Assembly: GCA_030681235.1 (NCBI GenBank)
Contig: JAUXWY010000139.1
Coordinates: 1-54,859, forward strand
Length of the DNA: 54,859 nt
Reading direction: 5' to 3'
Source: Pirellulaceae bacterium
GTDB lineage: Bacteria > Planctomycetota > Planctomycetia > Pirellulales > Pirellulaceae
The translations under genes and the position numbers were made by a program. Of this stretch, positions 17,760-27,219 are shown in pieces. Within the stretch, counting starts at the first letter, position 1. Every line of letters begins with the position of its first letter. The notes beneath the pieces are model-generated. The model saw only the letters and a list, made by a program, of their open reading frames with translations. It was not told the DNA's origin and made no database searches.

Positions 17760-19304
17760 GTGCAAATTCAATTCTACAACTCGCTGTCCAAACAAGTTGA
17801 ACCGTTTCGCACCGTGACCCCCGGCGTTGTCCGGATGTACTCGTGCGGCCCGACGGTGTACGACTTCGCCCACATCGGCAATTTCCGCTCGTTCTTGTTC
17901 GCCGATCTGCTCCGCCGGTTCTTGGAAACGGCTGGGTACCAAGTCGACCATGTGATGAACATCACCGACGTCGGACACATGACCGAGGACAACGCGGCGG
18001 ACGGCGGCGGCCAGGACCGCATGCAAGAAGCCATCAGCCGCATGAAGGAGAACAAAAAGAGCGGAAAAGTCCCCGAAGGTGCGATCCAAGACGCCAACGA
18101 TCCGTTCCAAATCGCCGAATATTTCACGCGAGCCTTCGTCAACGACGGCCGCAGTTTGGCCTACAAAATCGCCTACGAATACCCGCAGCGCACTCCACGG
18201 GCCACCGAACATATCGCGGGCATGCAGGACATGATCCGAACCCTCATCCAAAAAGGGCACGCCTACGTCGCCTCCGATGGGGTGGTCTACTTCAGCGTCG
18301 AGAGCTTTCCCGATTACGGTCGCCTGAGCGGCAACACGCTGGAGCATCTTCATGAAGGCAAAGGCGGTCGCGTCTCCGATCAGAACCAAGCCCTCAAGCG
18401 ACATCCGGCCGACTTCATGCTTTGGAAGCCGGACAATCACCACATCATGAAATGGGATTCGCCGTGGGGTGTCGGCTATCCCGGCTGGCACATCGAATGC
18501 TCGGTCATGGCTCGGCAATTGTTGGGACAACCTGTGATCGATATTCACACCGGTGGTGAGGATCTGATTTTCCCGCATCATGAATGCGAGATCGCCCAAT
18601 CGTGCGGTGCGTCGGGCCACACCAGCTTCGCGAACTTCTGGATCCATGCTCGTTTCCTGATGGTTGAAGGCGAGAAAATGTCCAAGAGCAAGGGCAACTT
18701 CTTCACCGTTCGGCAATTGCTGGATGGGACGGCCAAATTCCAAGGTGAAACCCTACCCGCCGTTCATCCGGCTGTCCTGCGCTACGAGCTGCTGAAGGCC
18801 CATTACCGTTCGAACATGAACTTCACGCGGAAGGGACTGCAAGATTCAGCGGGCGCTGTCAAACGCTTGACCGAATTCCGCCGCCGCTTAGAAGCCGATT
18901 CGGCTGGCAAAGTCGCTCCACCTGATTTGAATCATCCGATCGTCAAACGATTCATGGCGTGCTTGGCAGAAGACCTGAACATCGCCGGTGCGTTGGCGGT
19001 TGTGCTGCCGTGGGCGAATGAGCCTTCGACCGCCCCCGCCGAAGACTTGGCGGCCTTCAAGCTGATCAACCAGGTCCTGAGCGTCGCTCCGCTAGGGGAA
19101 GGACTGCCCGGCGTTGAACTGCAATACTACGGCGAGTTCGACGAAGATGACGAAGCCTATCAAGCCGCCCTCAGTCTCTGCAAAGAACTGGACGTCGCGC
19201 GCCAACAAAAAGACTTCGCTCGCGCCGATCAAATTCGGACGCAACTGCAAAGCGCCGGATTCGATGTGAAGACGACTCGAGAAGGGACCGTGATTAGCGT
19301 GTAG
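17760..19304 (+). CDS. cysS: Cysteinyl-tRNA synthetase
   Basis: Class I aminoacyl-tRNA synthetase of 514 residues that charges tRNA-Cys in the cytoplasm. It begins at a GTG (17760) with the family start [14 protein letters not shown]. The HIGH-type signature is HIGNFRSF near residue 38, the zinc ligands are in [17 protein letters not shown] and HHECEIAQS, and KMSKSKGN lies near residue 302. The [15 protein letters not shown] motif marks the C-terminal anticodon-side domain. An insert near residue 95 ([20 protein letters not shown]) is longer than in E. coli. No good ribosome site precedes the GTG. The gene is monocistronic as far as can be seen. Confidence 0.97.
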   Translation: MQIQFYNSLSKQVEPFRTVTPGVVRMYSCGPTVYDFAHIGNFRSFLFADLLRRFLETAGYQVDHVMNITDVGHMTEDNAADGGGQDRMQEAISRMKENKKSGKVPEGAIQDANDPFQIAEYFTRAFVNDGRSLAYKIAYEYPQRTPRATEHIAGMQDMIRTLIQKGHAYVASDGVVYFSVESFPDYGRLSGNTLEHLHEGKGGRVSDQNQALKRHPADFMLWKPDNHHIMKWDSPWGVGYPGWHIECSVMARQLLGQPVIDIHTGGEDLIFPHHECEIAQSCGASGHTSFANFWIHARFLMVEGEKMSKSKGNFFTVRQLLDGTAKFQGETLPAVHPAVLRYELLKAHYRSNMNFTRKGLQDSAGAVKRLTEFRRRLEADSAGKVAPPDLNHPIVKRFMACLAEDLNIAGALAVVLPWANEPSTAPAEDLAAFKLINQVLSVAPLGEGLPGVELQYYGEFDEDDEAYQAALSLCKELDVARQQKDFARADQIRTQLQSAGFDVKTTREGTVISV

Positions 19305-19527
19305 CCAAGCTGGTTAAGCGAAGGCTTCTGCCAGGGTGGTGGCGTCAAGGATATTTTCTGACCCGCGGACGATGTCCGATTCCCATGGCCGCGTCGAGTT
19401 TCTCGACCGTTGTGGCGTGTGACAGGCCAAACTTGTTGGTCAACAGATGCGACCATCTGACGGACGACGTGACCTGCAACACCGACGAACAAGATCCCGG
19501 GCGAACATCTGAAGTTCTAGGCAAAGC
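19305..19527. other. Convergent gap, possible decayed coding sequence on the minus strand
   Basis: The minus strand reads NILDATTLAEAFA and a stop at the left edge, and a neighbouring frame reads FGLSHATTVEKLDAAMGIG upstream. These look like protein text split by a frameshift, but I cannot name a family. No complete gene, terminator or RNA is evident in this gap between cysS and the phosphatase gene. Confidence 0.25.
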
Positions 19528-20235
19528 CTAACTCGATATCGCACCCGGAGACAAATGGGCGATTTGATTCAGTTCCAACAGGCGGCAGGTCTGATCCGCC
19601 GACAAACGGACTTTGCTGATCGAAGTGTTGTAGATCGACCGCGGACGAACGAAGTAGTCTGGTTGGCCGGTTAGCAATCTCGCCAGCAACAACGCGATGA
19701 ACTCGCCGTGCGACACGATCAAGACTTTTTCAATGGTTTTGTCGACCGCCTGACGTTGCTCGGCTGCCAACGCCAACTGTTGTAGTGATTGCTTGACGCG
19801 ATCGGCCCGAGGGATTGCCGCTTCCATGGTTTCGAATTCGGTCAATTGATTCCAGCCTCCGTCCGTCCAATCGGCAGGTGGCGTGGCCCAGGGAAATTGT
19901 TGTCGAACTTCCGCAACCGTCATCCCAGGTTCGGCGCGCCGAGGACAAGCGGAATAGCCGGCAAAACACCCGCCGACTTCATACACGTCGTTCCAAATCT
20001 GAAAGCCTTGGGCGATAGGCAGAGCCGTGTGATGAAAGGGCGCCGCCGTTTCTAAAGCTCGCTTGAACGCGCTCACGTAACGCCGGTCAAACGGCCCGGA
20101 CTCATGCAGATGCCGCGCGACCGCGTCCGCTTGCCACTGGCCCAATGAAGTAAGAGCCGGATCAGGTTGTCGTTCAGACTCGGGACCCGCGTTATTTTGC
20201 GATTGGGCGTGCCGCACCAACCAAATCTCAATCAT
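19528..20235 (-). CDS. Histidine phosphatase family protein
   Basis: Phosphoglycerate-mutase-like phosphatase of 235 residues. The ATG at 20235 gives MIEIWLVRHAQSQNNAG, placing the phospho-accepting His in RHAQ near residue 9. The second His is in VLIVSHGEFIALLLARLL near residue 180, and Arg/Glu partners are in AFKRALETAAP. The substrate is not evident. The gene overlaps the end of the YhaN-like ATPase gene by eight bases, indicating translational coupling with the nuclease-fold/ATPase pair. The upstream part of the longer frame is a shadow of that gene. Confidence 0.9.
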   Translation of the reverse strand: MIEIWLVRHAQSQNNAGPESERQPDPALTSLGQWQADAVARHLHESGPFDRRYVSAFKRALETAAPFHHTALPIAQGFQIWNDVYEVGGCFAGYSACPRRAEPGMTVAEVRQQFPWATPPADWTDGGWNQLTEFETMEAAIPRADRVKQSLQQLALAAEQRQAVDKTIEKVLIVSHGEFIALLLARLLTGQPDYFVRPRSIYNTSISKVRLSADQTCRLLELNQIAHLSPGAISS

Positions 20236-23200
20236 TTCCGTTCCTTGGATCAACCGCGGCCTCGTAGGCGGTTTCCCACCACATTTCCGACTTGAGGTTT
20301 TCGTGGTCGACCAAATCTTCCAAGATCGGCGGCGCCACTTCTCCCTCGACGTCGTCTTTGTATTCTGGCTCCAGCGGTTCGTCAACCAAGTAGTCCCATT
20401 CGTCCTCGGCATTCACCTTCACGACAGCCCCGCCTTCCGTCTTGATCACGTCGCGATGATGCGGCAAAGCTTGGACCGCAACACCATGTCTGGAAAACGT
20501 TTGATGGATATGATGATGGCACGTGAACATGAGAACTTGGTAACCAGTCTTCGCGAACTTGGCCAAGACCTCGGCCGCACAATGGCAGCGTTCTTCGTCA
20601 AAGTTGACCAAAACGTCGTCCAAGACCATCGGCAGAGTGATCCCCCGCCGAGCATAGGCGCTGACCAAGGCCAAACGCAGCGCCAGAAAAACCGCCTCGC
20701 GCGTGCCACGGCTCAAGAACTCGACATTGATCGCTTGCCCCCCTTCGTGATCCACAAACAGGTTCTCGCCGACCAACCGCGTCCAAATGCGTTTGTATTC
20801 ACCGTCGGTCAATTCTTCCAAATACTTGGAAGCCTCTTTCAACGTCTCGGGTTGGCGCAGCTTTTCGTGTTGTTCGCGAATCGACTCCAGTAATTGGTTG
20901 ATCACGGCCAACTGCTGCCACGACCGAGTTAGATCTTGAATCTGTTGCTCGACAACACTCAACTCCAAACGAGAAACTTCCAAGCCTTCGTTCGAGCTCA
21001 ACGATTCCATTTCTTGTAGCAACTTACCCCGTTCCAATGTCAGTCCCGAAACGCGTTGCTTCAATCCTTCGGCGTCCTGGACCAACTTGTCCCACACGCG
21101 TTCCAATCCTGCGGGTCCGTGACGTTGGACCAATCCCACGACGACGTCCCATTGAAAGTGTCCGCCCAAGGCCGCGCGAATTTGTTCGTCGATGGCCTCC
21201 AATTTGTCCCGCAGCTTGGCCCGCTGTTGATGTTGATGGGCAAAATCACGGAATTGCTCTTCCGTGGTGGCGCCCGCCGCCGACAGCAAGCGTCGCTTCG
21301 AGGCTTGCAGCTTGTCCTGCCGCGCCCGCTGCGCGTGATAGTTGCTGCGCAACTTCTTGAACTCGGTCGCCAATTTCTCGCGCCGCTCGATCAATTCGCG
21401 CTGGCTGCGAACCAAACGCTGCAATTCGGCCAGCCGTTTCTGAGGATTGTTTTCGGCGGCTGCCAATTGCGTTTCTTCCGCCAGCGTGTGAATCCGAGCA
21501 CAGAACAGGCGGTGCTCGTTTTGCTTTTCGGCCAACCGCTGCGAGCTTTCTTCCAAGGTGGCGCGCCAGGTTTCCAAGCGTTGGATCAATCGGGACAAGT
21601 CCTTGATGTCGGCCGGCTTGAGTTTCTCCGGCAAGTGGAGTCCCTTCAGCGTTTCGCGCCAATGACGTTGAGCTTTCTTCAAAGTCGCCTCGACCTTGTC
21701 GCGTTTTAGCTTGAGCGTTTCCAAGTGCTGCCGCGATGCGTGCAGCTTGTTCTCCAGCGGGATGATGTCTTCCATCTTGCCGATCTGTCCCTCGGCTTCT
21801 TTCAAACGAGTCTCCCAATGGGTGACACCCGGCGGAAGCTCGGCGTCCAATTCGTCGCGGATCTGGCGGGCTCGTTTGAGTTGTTGCCGCACCAACTCAA
21901 TTTGATGGAGAAAGTCGTTCAATTCGTCGCGAGCATTGCGTTCGTAACTCTGCTTCAACCAGTAGGCAAACAACAGGCCCACCATGCCCATCACGAACAT
22001 CAAGATGCCCGCCGGTCGGAGCGATTCTTCAACTTCGCGGCTCAACCAATTTTGTGCACCAAACAGCAGCAACAACAAGCCAGCTAGTGCGACGCCACCA
22101 ATCACCAACAAACGCGATGCCGGCAATTCCTGATTCTCGACCACCACATCCAAATCACGCTGTAACTCTCGCCGCGTCGTTTCCAGCGACTCGATCTTTT
22201 TATCCAATTCGGTCCGCTTCCGCAGTCGATTGGCCAATCGCGAGGTATCTTCCAGGGTCGATGGGGCTCCTTGTTGCACGCCCGCATGAGCCCGCGCCGA
22301 CTCGAGCGTATCGCGGAGATGCTTGACTTCGATCTCGGCTTCCCGAACTTCCGTTTCCGCTCGCGTCAAACGATCGCGATCTTCGCGGATTCCTCGCGCC
22401 ACTCCGTGTAGCGAAGACAGAGTGTTTTGTGTGAGCACGGACGAATCGCGGTTCGCCACGCCCAGGCTGCGGTGGATCTCGGCCGTGACTTCTTTCAGAC
22501 CCTGCTGGGCTCCTTGTCGTTGCTCATCCAATTGCGCGATGTCGCGTTCGACCGACTCCAGCCAGGGTACGTGTTCGCCCAGGGCTTCGATGCGGTTGCG
22601 GTTTTTCCACAGCAATCGATTGATCGGTATGCTGCCGACACTTTGCCGCAAATGTTTTCGCTCGACCAATTGGTTATTGACCACATCTCGCTGTTTGAGC
22701 AGCTCTTGGTTCAATTGATCCAAACGAGCAATGTCGATCAGCGCCAGATCGGGAAGGGCGCCGAAAGCTGCAATTTGTTGCTCGACCACGCAACGATTTT
22801 GCCATCGGTCGGCAATCTGCATCGCCATTTCCACCTGCCGAGACTCTTGCTCGGTGGTCGCCAATTGTTGTTCCAGTTCAGCCAATTGCCGCGAAAAATC
22901 CTTGGCGTGAGCCGCGATCTTGGCCCATCGTCGTCCGCCCGCAACCAGGCCGTCGATCTGCACCAACAAATCCTTGCGACGTTTGAGAAGTCGGCCCAAT
23001 TGATGCGCGGGGTCGTACCAATCGCCGCCAACCAATTTTTCGCGCTGTTGCCGAATTTCGCGGAGTACGTCAATCAAAGACACCCGATCGAAACCGCTCG
23101 TCAAGCGATACAAATGATCCGCTGCTTGAGTGTCGTTCAACGCCCCGAGTTCTTGAATCTCTTGGAGCCCAATCGCAAACACATGGTTGAAGATGGGTTC

Positions 23201-23563
23201 GTCCACTTCGTTCATGATCACCTTGAGGCGACTCTGGCCGCTGGCGCTGCCTTCCGATGTGGTGATGATCACATCGCCTTCGTCTGTCGGACGCTGCAAG
23301 TCCAATGAACGCTGAATCTCGAGTGGCCCTTCAATGCGTTGCAGTTGCAGGCGTCCACCTGGAGTCCCCCCATAGACGGGCGGCATGTACTTTTCGCGTC
23401 GGTCTTTGGGAAACCCAAAGAAGCAAGTGCGAATAAACTGCATCAACGTGCTCTTGCCCGCTTCGTTGCGGCCAAAAAATACCGTCATGCCTTCGGGAAT
23501 GCTCTCGATGCTCAGGTCCCGCCAGATCCCGAACCCGTCAATCCGCATGCCTTTGATCTTCAT
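20228..23563 (-). CDS. YhaN/SbcC-like coiled-coil AAA ATPase with a membrane hairpin
   Basis: SMC/Rad50-type ATPase of 1111 residues. Walker A is GRNEAGKST at 31-39. The ABC-type signature LSRGTREAVFLALR is near 950, and Walker B LPMVLDDVLVNFDEER near 980. Between the two ATPase halves are long coiled coils interrupted at about 484-536 by two hydrophobic helices (LLVIGGVALAGLLLLLFGA and ILMFVMGMVGLLFAYWL), so the arms are probably anchored in the membrane. An acidic C-terminal tail follows residue 1050. The gene begins 17 bases after the metallophosphoesterase-fold gene, the usual partner order for SbcD/SbcC and YhaO/YhaN. The likely role is in DNA repair or a membrane-linked DNA process. Confidence 0.88.
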   Translation of the reverse strand: MKIKGMRIDGFGIWRDLSIESIPEGMTVFFGRNEAGKSTLMQFIRTCFFGFPKDRREKYMPPVYGGTPGGRLQLQRIEGPLEIQRSLDLQRPTDEGDVIITTSEGSASGQSRLKVIMNEVDEPIFNHVFAIGLQEIQELGALNDTQAADHLYRLTSGFDRVSLIDVLREIRQQREKLVGGDWYDPAHQLGRLLKRRKDLLVQIDGLVAGGRRWAKIAAHAKDFSRQLAELEQQLATTEQESRQVEMAMQIADRWQNRCVVEQQIAAFGALPDLALIDIARLDQLNQELLKQRDVVNNQLVERKHLRQSVGSIPINRLLWKNRNRIEALGEHVPWLESVERDIAQLDEQRQGAQQGLKEVTAEIHRSLGVANRDSSVLTQNTLSSLHGVARGIREDRDRLTRAETEVREAEIEVKHLRDTLESARAHAGVQQGAPSTLEDTSRLANRLRKRTELDKKIESLETTRRELQRDLDVVVENQELPASRLLVIGGVALAGLLLLLFGAQNWLSREVEESLRPAGILMFVMGMVGLLFAYWLKQSYERNARDELNDFLHQIELVRQQLKRARQIRDELDAELPPGVTHWETRLKEAEGQIGKMEDIIPLENKLHASRQHLETLKLKRDKVEATLKKAQRHWRETLKGLHLPEKLKPADIKDLSRLIQRLETWRATLEESSQRLAEKQNEHRLFCARIHTLAEETQLAAAENNPQKRLAELQRLVRSQRELIERREKLATEFKKLRSNYHAQRARQDKLQASKRRLLSAAGATTEEQFRDFAHQHQQRAKLRDKLEAIDEQIRAALGGHFQWDVVVGLVQRHGPAGLERVWDKLVQDAEGLKQRVSGLTLERGKLLQEMESLSSNEGLEVSRLELSVVEQQIQDLTRSWQQLAVINQLLESIREQHEKLRQPETLKEASKYLEELTDGEYKRIWTRLVGENLFVDHEGGQAINVEFLSRGTREAVFLALRLALVSAYARRGITLPMVLDDVLVNFDEERCHCAAEVLAKFAKTGYQVLMFTCHHHIHQTFSRHGVAVQALPHHRDVIKTEGGAVVKVNAEDEWDYLVDEPLEPEYKDDVEGEVAPPILEDLVDHENLKSEMWWETAYEAAVDPRNGND

Positions 23564-23580
23564 GATCGCCTCTCTTCCTG

Positions 23581-24981
23581 TTAAGTCTGGTTTCCGCCCA
23601 ATCGTTCGATACCGGCCAGCAACGCCGCATCGAGCACGGATTCCCGCGCGGCAGCATCCATGCGCGTCAGACGAGTCACACCGTCAATCTCATCCTGGCC
23701 ACCCGAGTAGTGCGCCAAGTGAAACGGCAACTTGGTGTCTTGTCGATAACGGGCCACTTCGCGAAGGTAATCGCCCAGGATCGTGTCCTCATTCTGCCAA
23801 CCCTTCGGCAAGTTTTGCGGAGCCGAGAAAGTCAAACTGACCGACCACAACCCCGGCGAACTACTGAACTCATGCCGCAACCACTTGAGCAGCTTGCTGT
23901 GATTCTCTTCCCGGCGAAATTCGGCCGAGTAATCACCGGTTGTCGCGATGCGCCAATCCACCAACAAGTGTTGATCCGGCAACTTGGATGTCATCTGCAG
24001 CGCTCGATCAGCCAACAAGTCTTTCAACGCGTCCACGTGCACGGACTCGGCCACCGAAAGACTCATGGTCAACCAGCGAACACTGTCGCAATCGACGCTT
24101 TGAGTCCGCACTTGCCCATCCGCCTCCACCGAAACCAAGATCGCGCCGTGGGGACCAGCCGCGGCCGAATCCCGTCCCAAGTGACTGCCGGGATAAGCGA
24201 CGATTTGCCCCGGCTGCGTCACCAATTCGCGATTCAGTTTGCCGCCCAACGCCCAATAGCGCACACCATGGCCCGCCAAACGCTGGGACTCGTAACTGCC
24301 ATGCGTCAATCCAATGGGGAAGCCCACGTTGGCCCCCGCTTGAAATTCTTTCATGGAGGTGCGGTGCGGGTCAGAAGCCGCTCCGTAGATCGTCGCCAAC
24401 GGCTTGCCCTGCCGGCGGACCGTGGCCGTATCGACTAAGGTCGAAGGGAACAATCGCACGTTCGGCGGCAGTTCAATGGCGGTCGGCCAACGCTCCAAAT
24501 GATCTTGCTGGCCACCACACCAATAGACTTCGATCCCGCGCTGTCCCAATCGCTCGAACTGCGACAATAAAAACGCAATCGCTCGCGGTCCGCCGTAATC
24601 CAAATCCACGACGTTGCCCGACAACAGGACAAACGACACACGCTCCGCAATCGCCGCATCGAAAAACCGGATCGCCGAATGATAAGCTGCCGAAGCCAGT
24701 ACGGATTGCCAGGCGGTTGGGAATTCGGCAAGGCCCTGCAACGGCCGATGCAACAACAAATCGCTGGCATGCAAAAAGCGAAAGGGCTCCCAACGTCCCG
24801 CCGTCGGCGCGATCCCCGCCTGAACGGCCGGCCCAACCTGAACGGCCGGCCCAACCTGAACGGCCTGACCAACCTGAACGGCCGGCCCAACCTGAACGGC
24901 CTGACCTGAACCGGCCTGACCGGAACCGGCCTGACCGGAACCGCCCAGTGTATGGCTTGGCGTCTTTCCTGTTTCGCTCAT
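23581..24981 (-). CDS. Metallophosphoesterase-fold partner of the YhaN-like ATPase, active site degenerate
   Basis: SbcD/YhaO-like protein of 466 residues from the ATG at 24981 (GGGAG upstream). After a low-complexity N-terminus (about residues 14-58), the fold begins at FRFLHASDLLLHRPL, but the metal-binding signatures are altered. The usual D-x-H is DLL (74-76), GD is GN (122-123), GNHD is GQQD (157-160), and GHIH is GGKL (246-249). Only the His of THG (227) and scattered Asp residues remain. A two-metal nuclease centre is therefore unlikely, and the protein may be a structural or regulatory subunit. Gene order and spacing with the ATPase support a physical complex. Confidence 0.85.
   Translation of the reverse strand: MSETGKTPSHTLGGSGQAGSGQAGSGQAVQVGPAVQVGQAVQVGPAVQVGPAVQAGIAPTAGRWEPFRFLHASDLLLHRPLQGLAEFPTAWQSVLASAAYHSAIRFFDAAIAERVSFVLLSGNVVDLDYGGPRAIAFLLSQFERLGQRGIEVYWCGGQQDHLERWPTAIELPPNVRLFPSTLVDTATVRRQGKPLATIYGAASDPHRTSMKEFQAGANVGFPIGLTHGSYESQRLAGHGVRYWALGGKLNRELVTQPGQIVAYPGSHLGRDSAAAGPHGAILVSVEADGQVRTQSVDCDSVRWLTMSLSVAESVHVDALKDLLADRALQMTSKLPDQHLLVDWRIATTGDYSAEFRREENHSKLLKWLRHEFSSSPGLWSVSLTFSAPQNLPKGWQNEDTILGDYLREVARYRQDTKLPFHLAHYSGGQDEIDGVTRLTRMDAAARESVLDAALLAGIERLGGNQT
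24820..24945. repeat. In-frame minisatellite in the metallophosphoesterase-fold gene
   Basis: Five 18-bp units (consensus CTGAACGGCCGGCCCAAC, the last shortened) adjoin about three 15-bp units built on CGGAACCGGCCTGAC. Read on the minus strand they encode GSGQA pentamers and then VGPAVQ hexamers in the N-terminal tail of the protein. Unit length is a multiple of three throughout, so copy-number change would keep the frame. Confidence 0.9.
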
Positions 24982-25158
24982 AGGCAAACTCCCTTTTTCG
25001 AGCGCCGCCTGCGATCCACGCAGGCCACACCGCCTTAAAAATTACGCAGCCCATGCCAAGCTCTCATTTGACACGGATTGCTCAAACAGCCCAGTTTAAT
25101 GATTTCAGAGAATCCGAACTAGACCAATATGTATAATTCACTGGACAGGCAGGAGGAG

Positions 25159-26244
25159 TCAACGCCGATTTCGGAGGGCGGTTTGAATCGTCACAAATTC
25201 GCCCACATTGTCCATGGTGAGGAGCCCCACCAAGCGGCCCTGACTCACGACCGGAACCGTCGTGCAAGCACAAGATCGTAGCTTGTGAAAGGCGACTTCC
25301 AGCATTTCGTTGGCGTCCACGGTGACAAATTCGGTCTCCATCGATTGGCGAACGGGCGACTCCGGCCCGGACGAGGTCAGGCCATTGATCAAACCCTGAC
25401 GCGATAACACGCCGACCACTTGGTCGTTTTCGACGACCGGAAAATCATGCTGGCTACCAGCGACCACCAGACTCATGACATGGCTGATAGGATGGTCGGG
25501 GTGAAGCACGTGGAACCGAGTCATCATGGCCCGAGCGACCGGCAAACCTGCCATGGCCGATTTGAGCTGTGCGAAACTGGCCTCTGAAGCCGCACCGATC
25601 CAGACGAAAAACGCAATAAATACCAAGAACCAATTGCCCGACAAGATACCGAACAAGCCAAACAGTAGAGCCATCGCTTGTCCGACGACTGCGGCGATCT
25701 GAGTCGCTTTGGTATAATCCAAGGCCATTGCTAATCCGGCCCGCAGGACTCGGCCGCCGTCCATTGGGAACGCGGGCAACATGTTGAACAACACCAAAAA
25801 CACGTTGACCACCAGCAGTCGCTCGATAAACGGCCCGCTGGTCACGGTCAGTTCTTGCCACGGTTGGAAACTTCGCGAGAACACCAGCCAGGCGATCAAT
25901 GCCAACGCGATGACGACGTTGACCATTGGCCCGGCCAACGCAACCCAGAGTTCATGTAGGGGCTTATCCGGCATCCGCTCCAATTGCGCGACACCGCCGA
26001 TCGGCAATAACGTGATATCCCGAGTGCGAATGCCATATATTGCCGCCGTGAGCGAGTGGCCGAACTCGTGCAACAACACGCAAAAGAAGATCGCCAGCAC
26101 AAACGCGACCGCGTTCAAGGCGTCGCCTAGGTTTTGACTGACGGTCCAGTGGCTGTAGGCGACAAACACCAGCTACAAGAAGAACGTGAAATGCACGTAG
26201 ACGCCAATGCCACGAAACTGGCCAATCTTCAGCGACCATTTCAT
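25159..26244 (-). CDS. Site-2 protease (M50) with two CBS domains, interrupted by an in-frame TAG
   Basis: Intramembrane zinc metalloprotease. HEFGH gives the zinc ligands and FPMDGGR the third; several membrane helices surround them, and two CBS domains follow (VARAMMTRFHVLHPDHPI; FVTVDANEMLEVAFHKL). The natural N-terminus is recognisable from the ATG at 26244, which reads MKWSLKIGQFRGIGVYVHFT. Codon 24 is TAG (26173-26175), within FFL-stop-LVFVAYSHW, where a hydrophobic residue is expected. Translation could restart at the GTG at 26169, losing the first half of helix one and lacking a ribosome site. It is either a recent pseudogene, a sequence error, or a shortened protein. It lies 21 bases after the anti-sigma operon's third gene. 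Confidence 0.8.
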
Positions 26245-26265
26245 GTTGTACCGCCAGTCAAAATA

Positions 26266-27219
26266 CTACCTATCCGCCCGCTCGGTATTCTTGGCCGTTT
26301 CGTCTTGTCGTAGTGGATCACGCGGTGGATCGATCGGTTGCCCGCCTGGACGGCGATCGTCCGGGCCGAAACGGTCGATCGGAGGGCCAACACGTGGCGC
26401 ACCAGGTCCGCCCTGTGGGCCACCGGGGCCGCGTCCCGGCCCACGATTCATCCGCGACAACCAGCCCAAATCAACACGATCAAAATAATATTCTTTCAAT
26501 TTGTTTTCGATGGCGTCCGGCGTCATCTCCGGAAGTTCACTCAAAGCGATTCGTTCATCTTCGGTCAGGGATTCGTAGACGGACTTGAGCATCGCGGAAC
26601 TCGGTTCCATCAGCGCACGACCCCAGCTTTCGACCAGTGCCCGACGCTCGTCACGACCGTCGACGATTTTCCCTTTCCGCTGCGCCATCAACTCGGCCGC
26701 TCGACCTGTGAATCGACTTTGCAAGACATCTAATCTCGCATTGAACTCGTCAATCGTCGGAACCGGATCGGTACGACGTCGTGACGATAGAGACTCGCGA
26801 AACCATTGTTGTAGAATCTTGAGTTCTTCCAAACTCAAGCGTGACGATTCGTCTTTGCCCAAATTCCGTTCGTGCTGCTGGAGCCGGATCTTCTGGACAA
26901 GCTCCATCCGTTTGTCGACCGAATCCGACGAAAGGGTCGCCCGATCGCGATCGGATAAGGCCAGGTTCCATTCGTAATATTGATCCATCACCGAGCGCAG
27001 TTGTTCGGCGTCCGGATGAGCCGCCAACTGCGCGTCGAAGGCTCGCCAACGTTCTTGATCCGCTTCGGAAAGTGTGGAAAAGCGTTCCCATTTACGCACC
27101 ATTTCGCGTTGGGCGTCCGGTGCCATGGCTTCGAACAATCTTTCGTTCTCCACGACCGCGTCCGGCAGACTCCATAGCCCGGCTATCACCAGTAGCAAAG
27201 CATATTTAGGGCTCCACAT
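26266..27219 (-). CDS. Exported helical protein of the sigma/anti-sigma operon
   Basis: Product of 317 residues; the ATG at 27219 has a perfect GGAGG site eight bases upstream and opens an N-terminal hydrophobic segment (YALLLVIAGLWSLPDAVV). The rest is charged and helical, with repeated W-x-x-F/L-x-x-x-x-x-x-x-R motifs (MVRKWERFSTLSEADQERWR), which recall the DUF3106-like proteins found beside planctomycete ECF factors. The C-terminus is a Pro/Gly/Arg-rich, disordered tail. The start overlaps the end of the anti-sigma gene by 14 bases, so they are coupled. I infer a periplasmic sensor or accessory role; there is no catalytic motif. Confidence 0.78.
   Translation of the reverse strand: MWSPKYALLLVIAGLWSLPDAVVENERLFEAMAPDAQREMVRKWERFSTLSEADQERWRAFDAQLAAHPDAEQLRSVMDQYYEWNLALSDRDRATLSSDSVDKRMELVQKIRLQQHERNLGKDESSRLSLEELKILQQWFRESLSSRRRTDPVPTIDEFNARLDVLQSRFTGRAAELMAQRKGKIVDGRDERRALVESWGRALMEPSSAMLKSVYESLTEDERIALSELPEMTPDAIENKLKEYYFDRVDLGWLSRMNRGPGRGPGGPQGGPGAPRVGPPIDRFGPDDRRPGGQPIDPPRDPLRQDETAKNTERADR

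Noticed and set aside
17751-18743. 330-codon minus-strand frame
   Set aside because: Shadow of cysS, which has complete family motifs.
23940-24983. Long plus-strand frame opposite the nuclease-fold gene
   Set aside because: Pro/Arg-rich shadow created by the G/C-rich opposite strand and the minisatellite.
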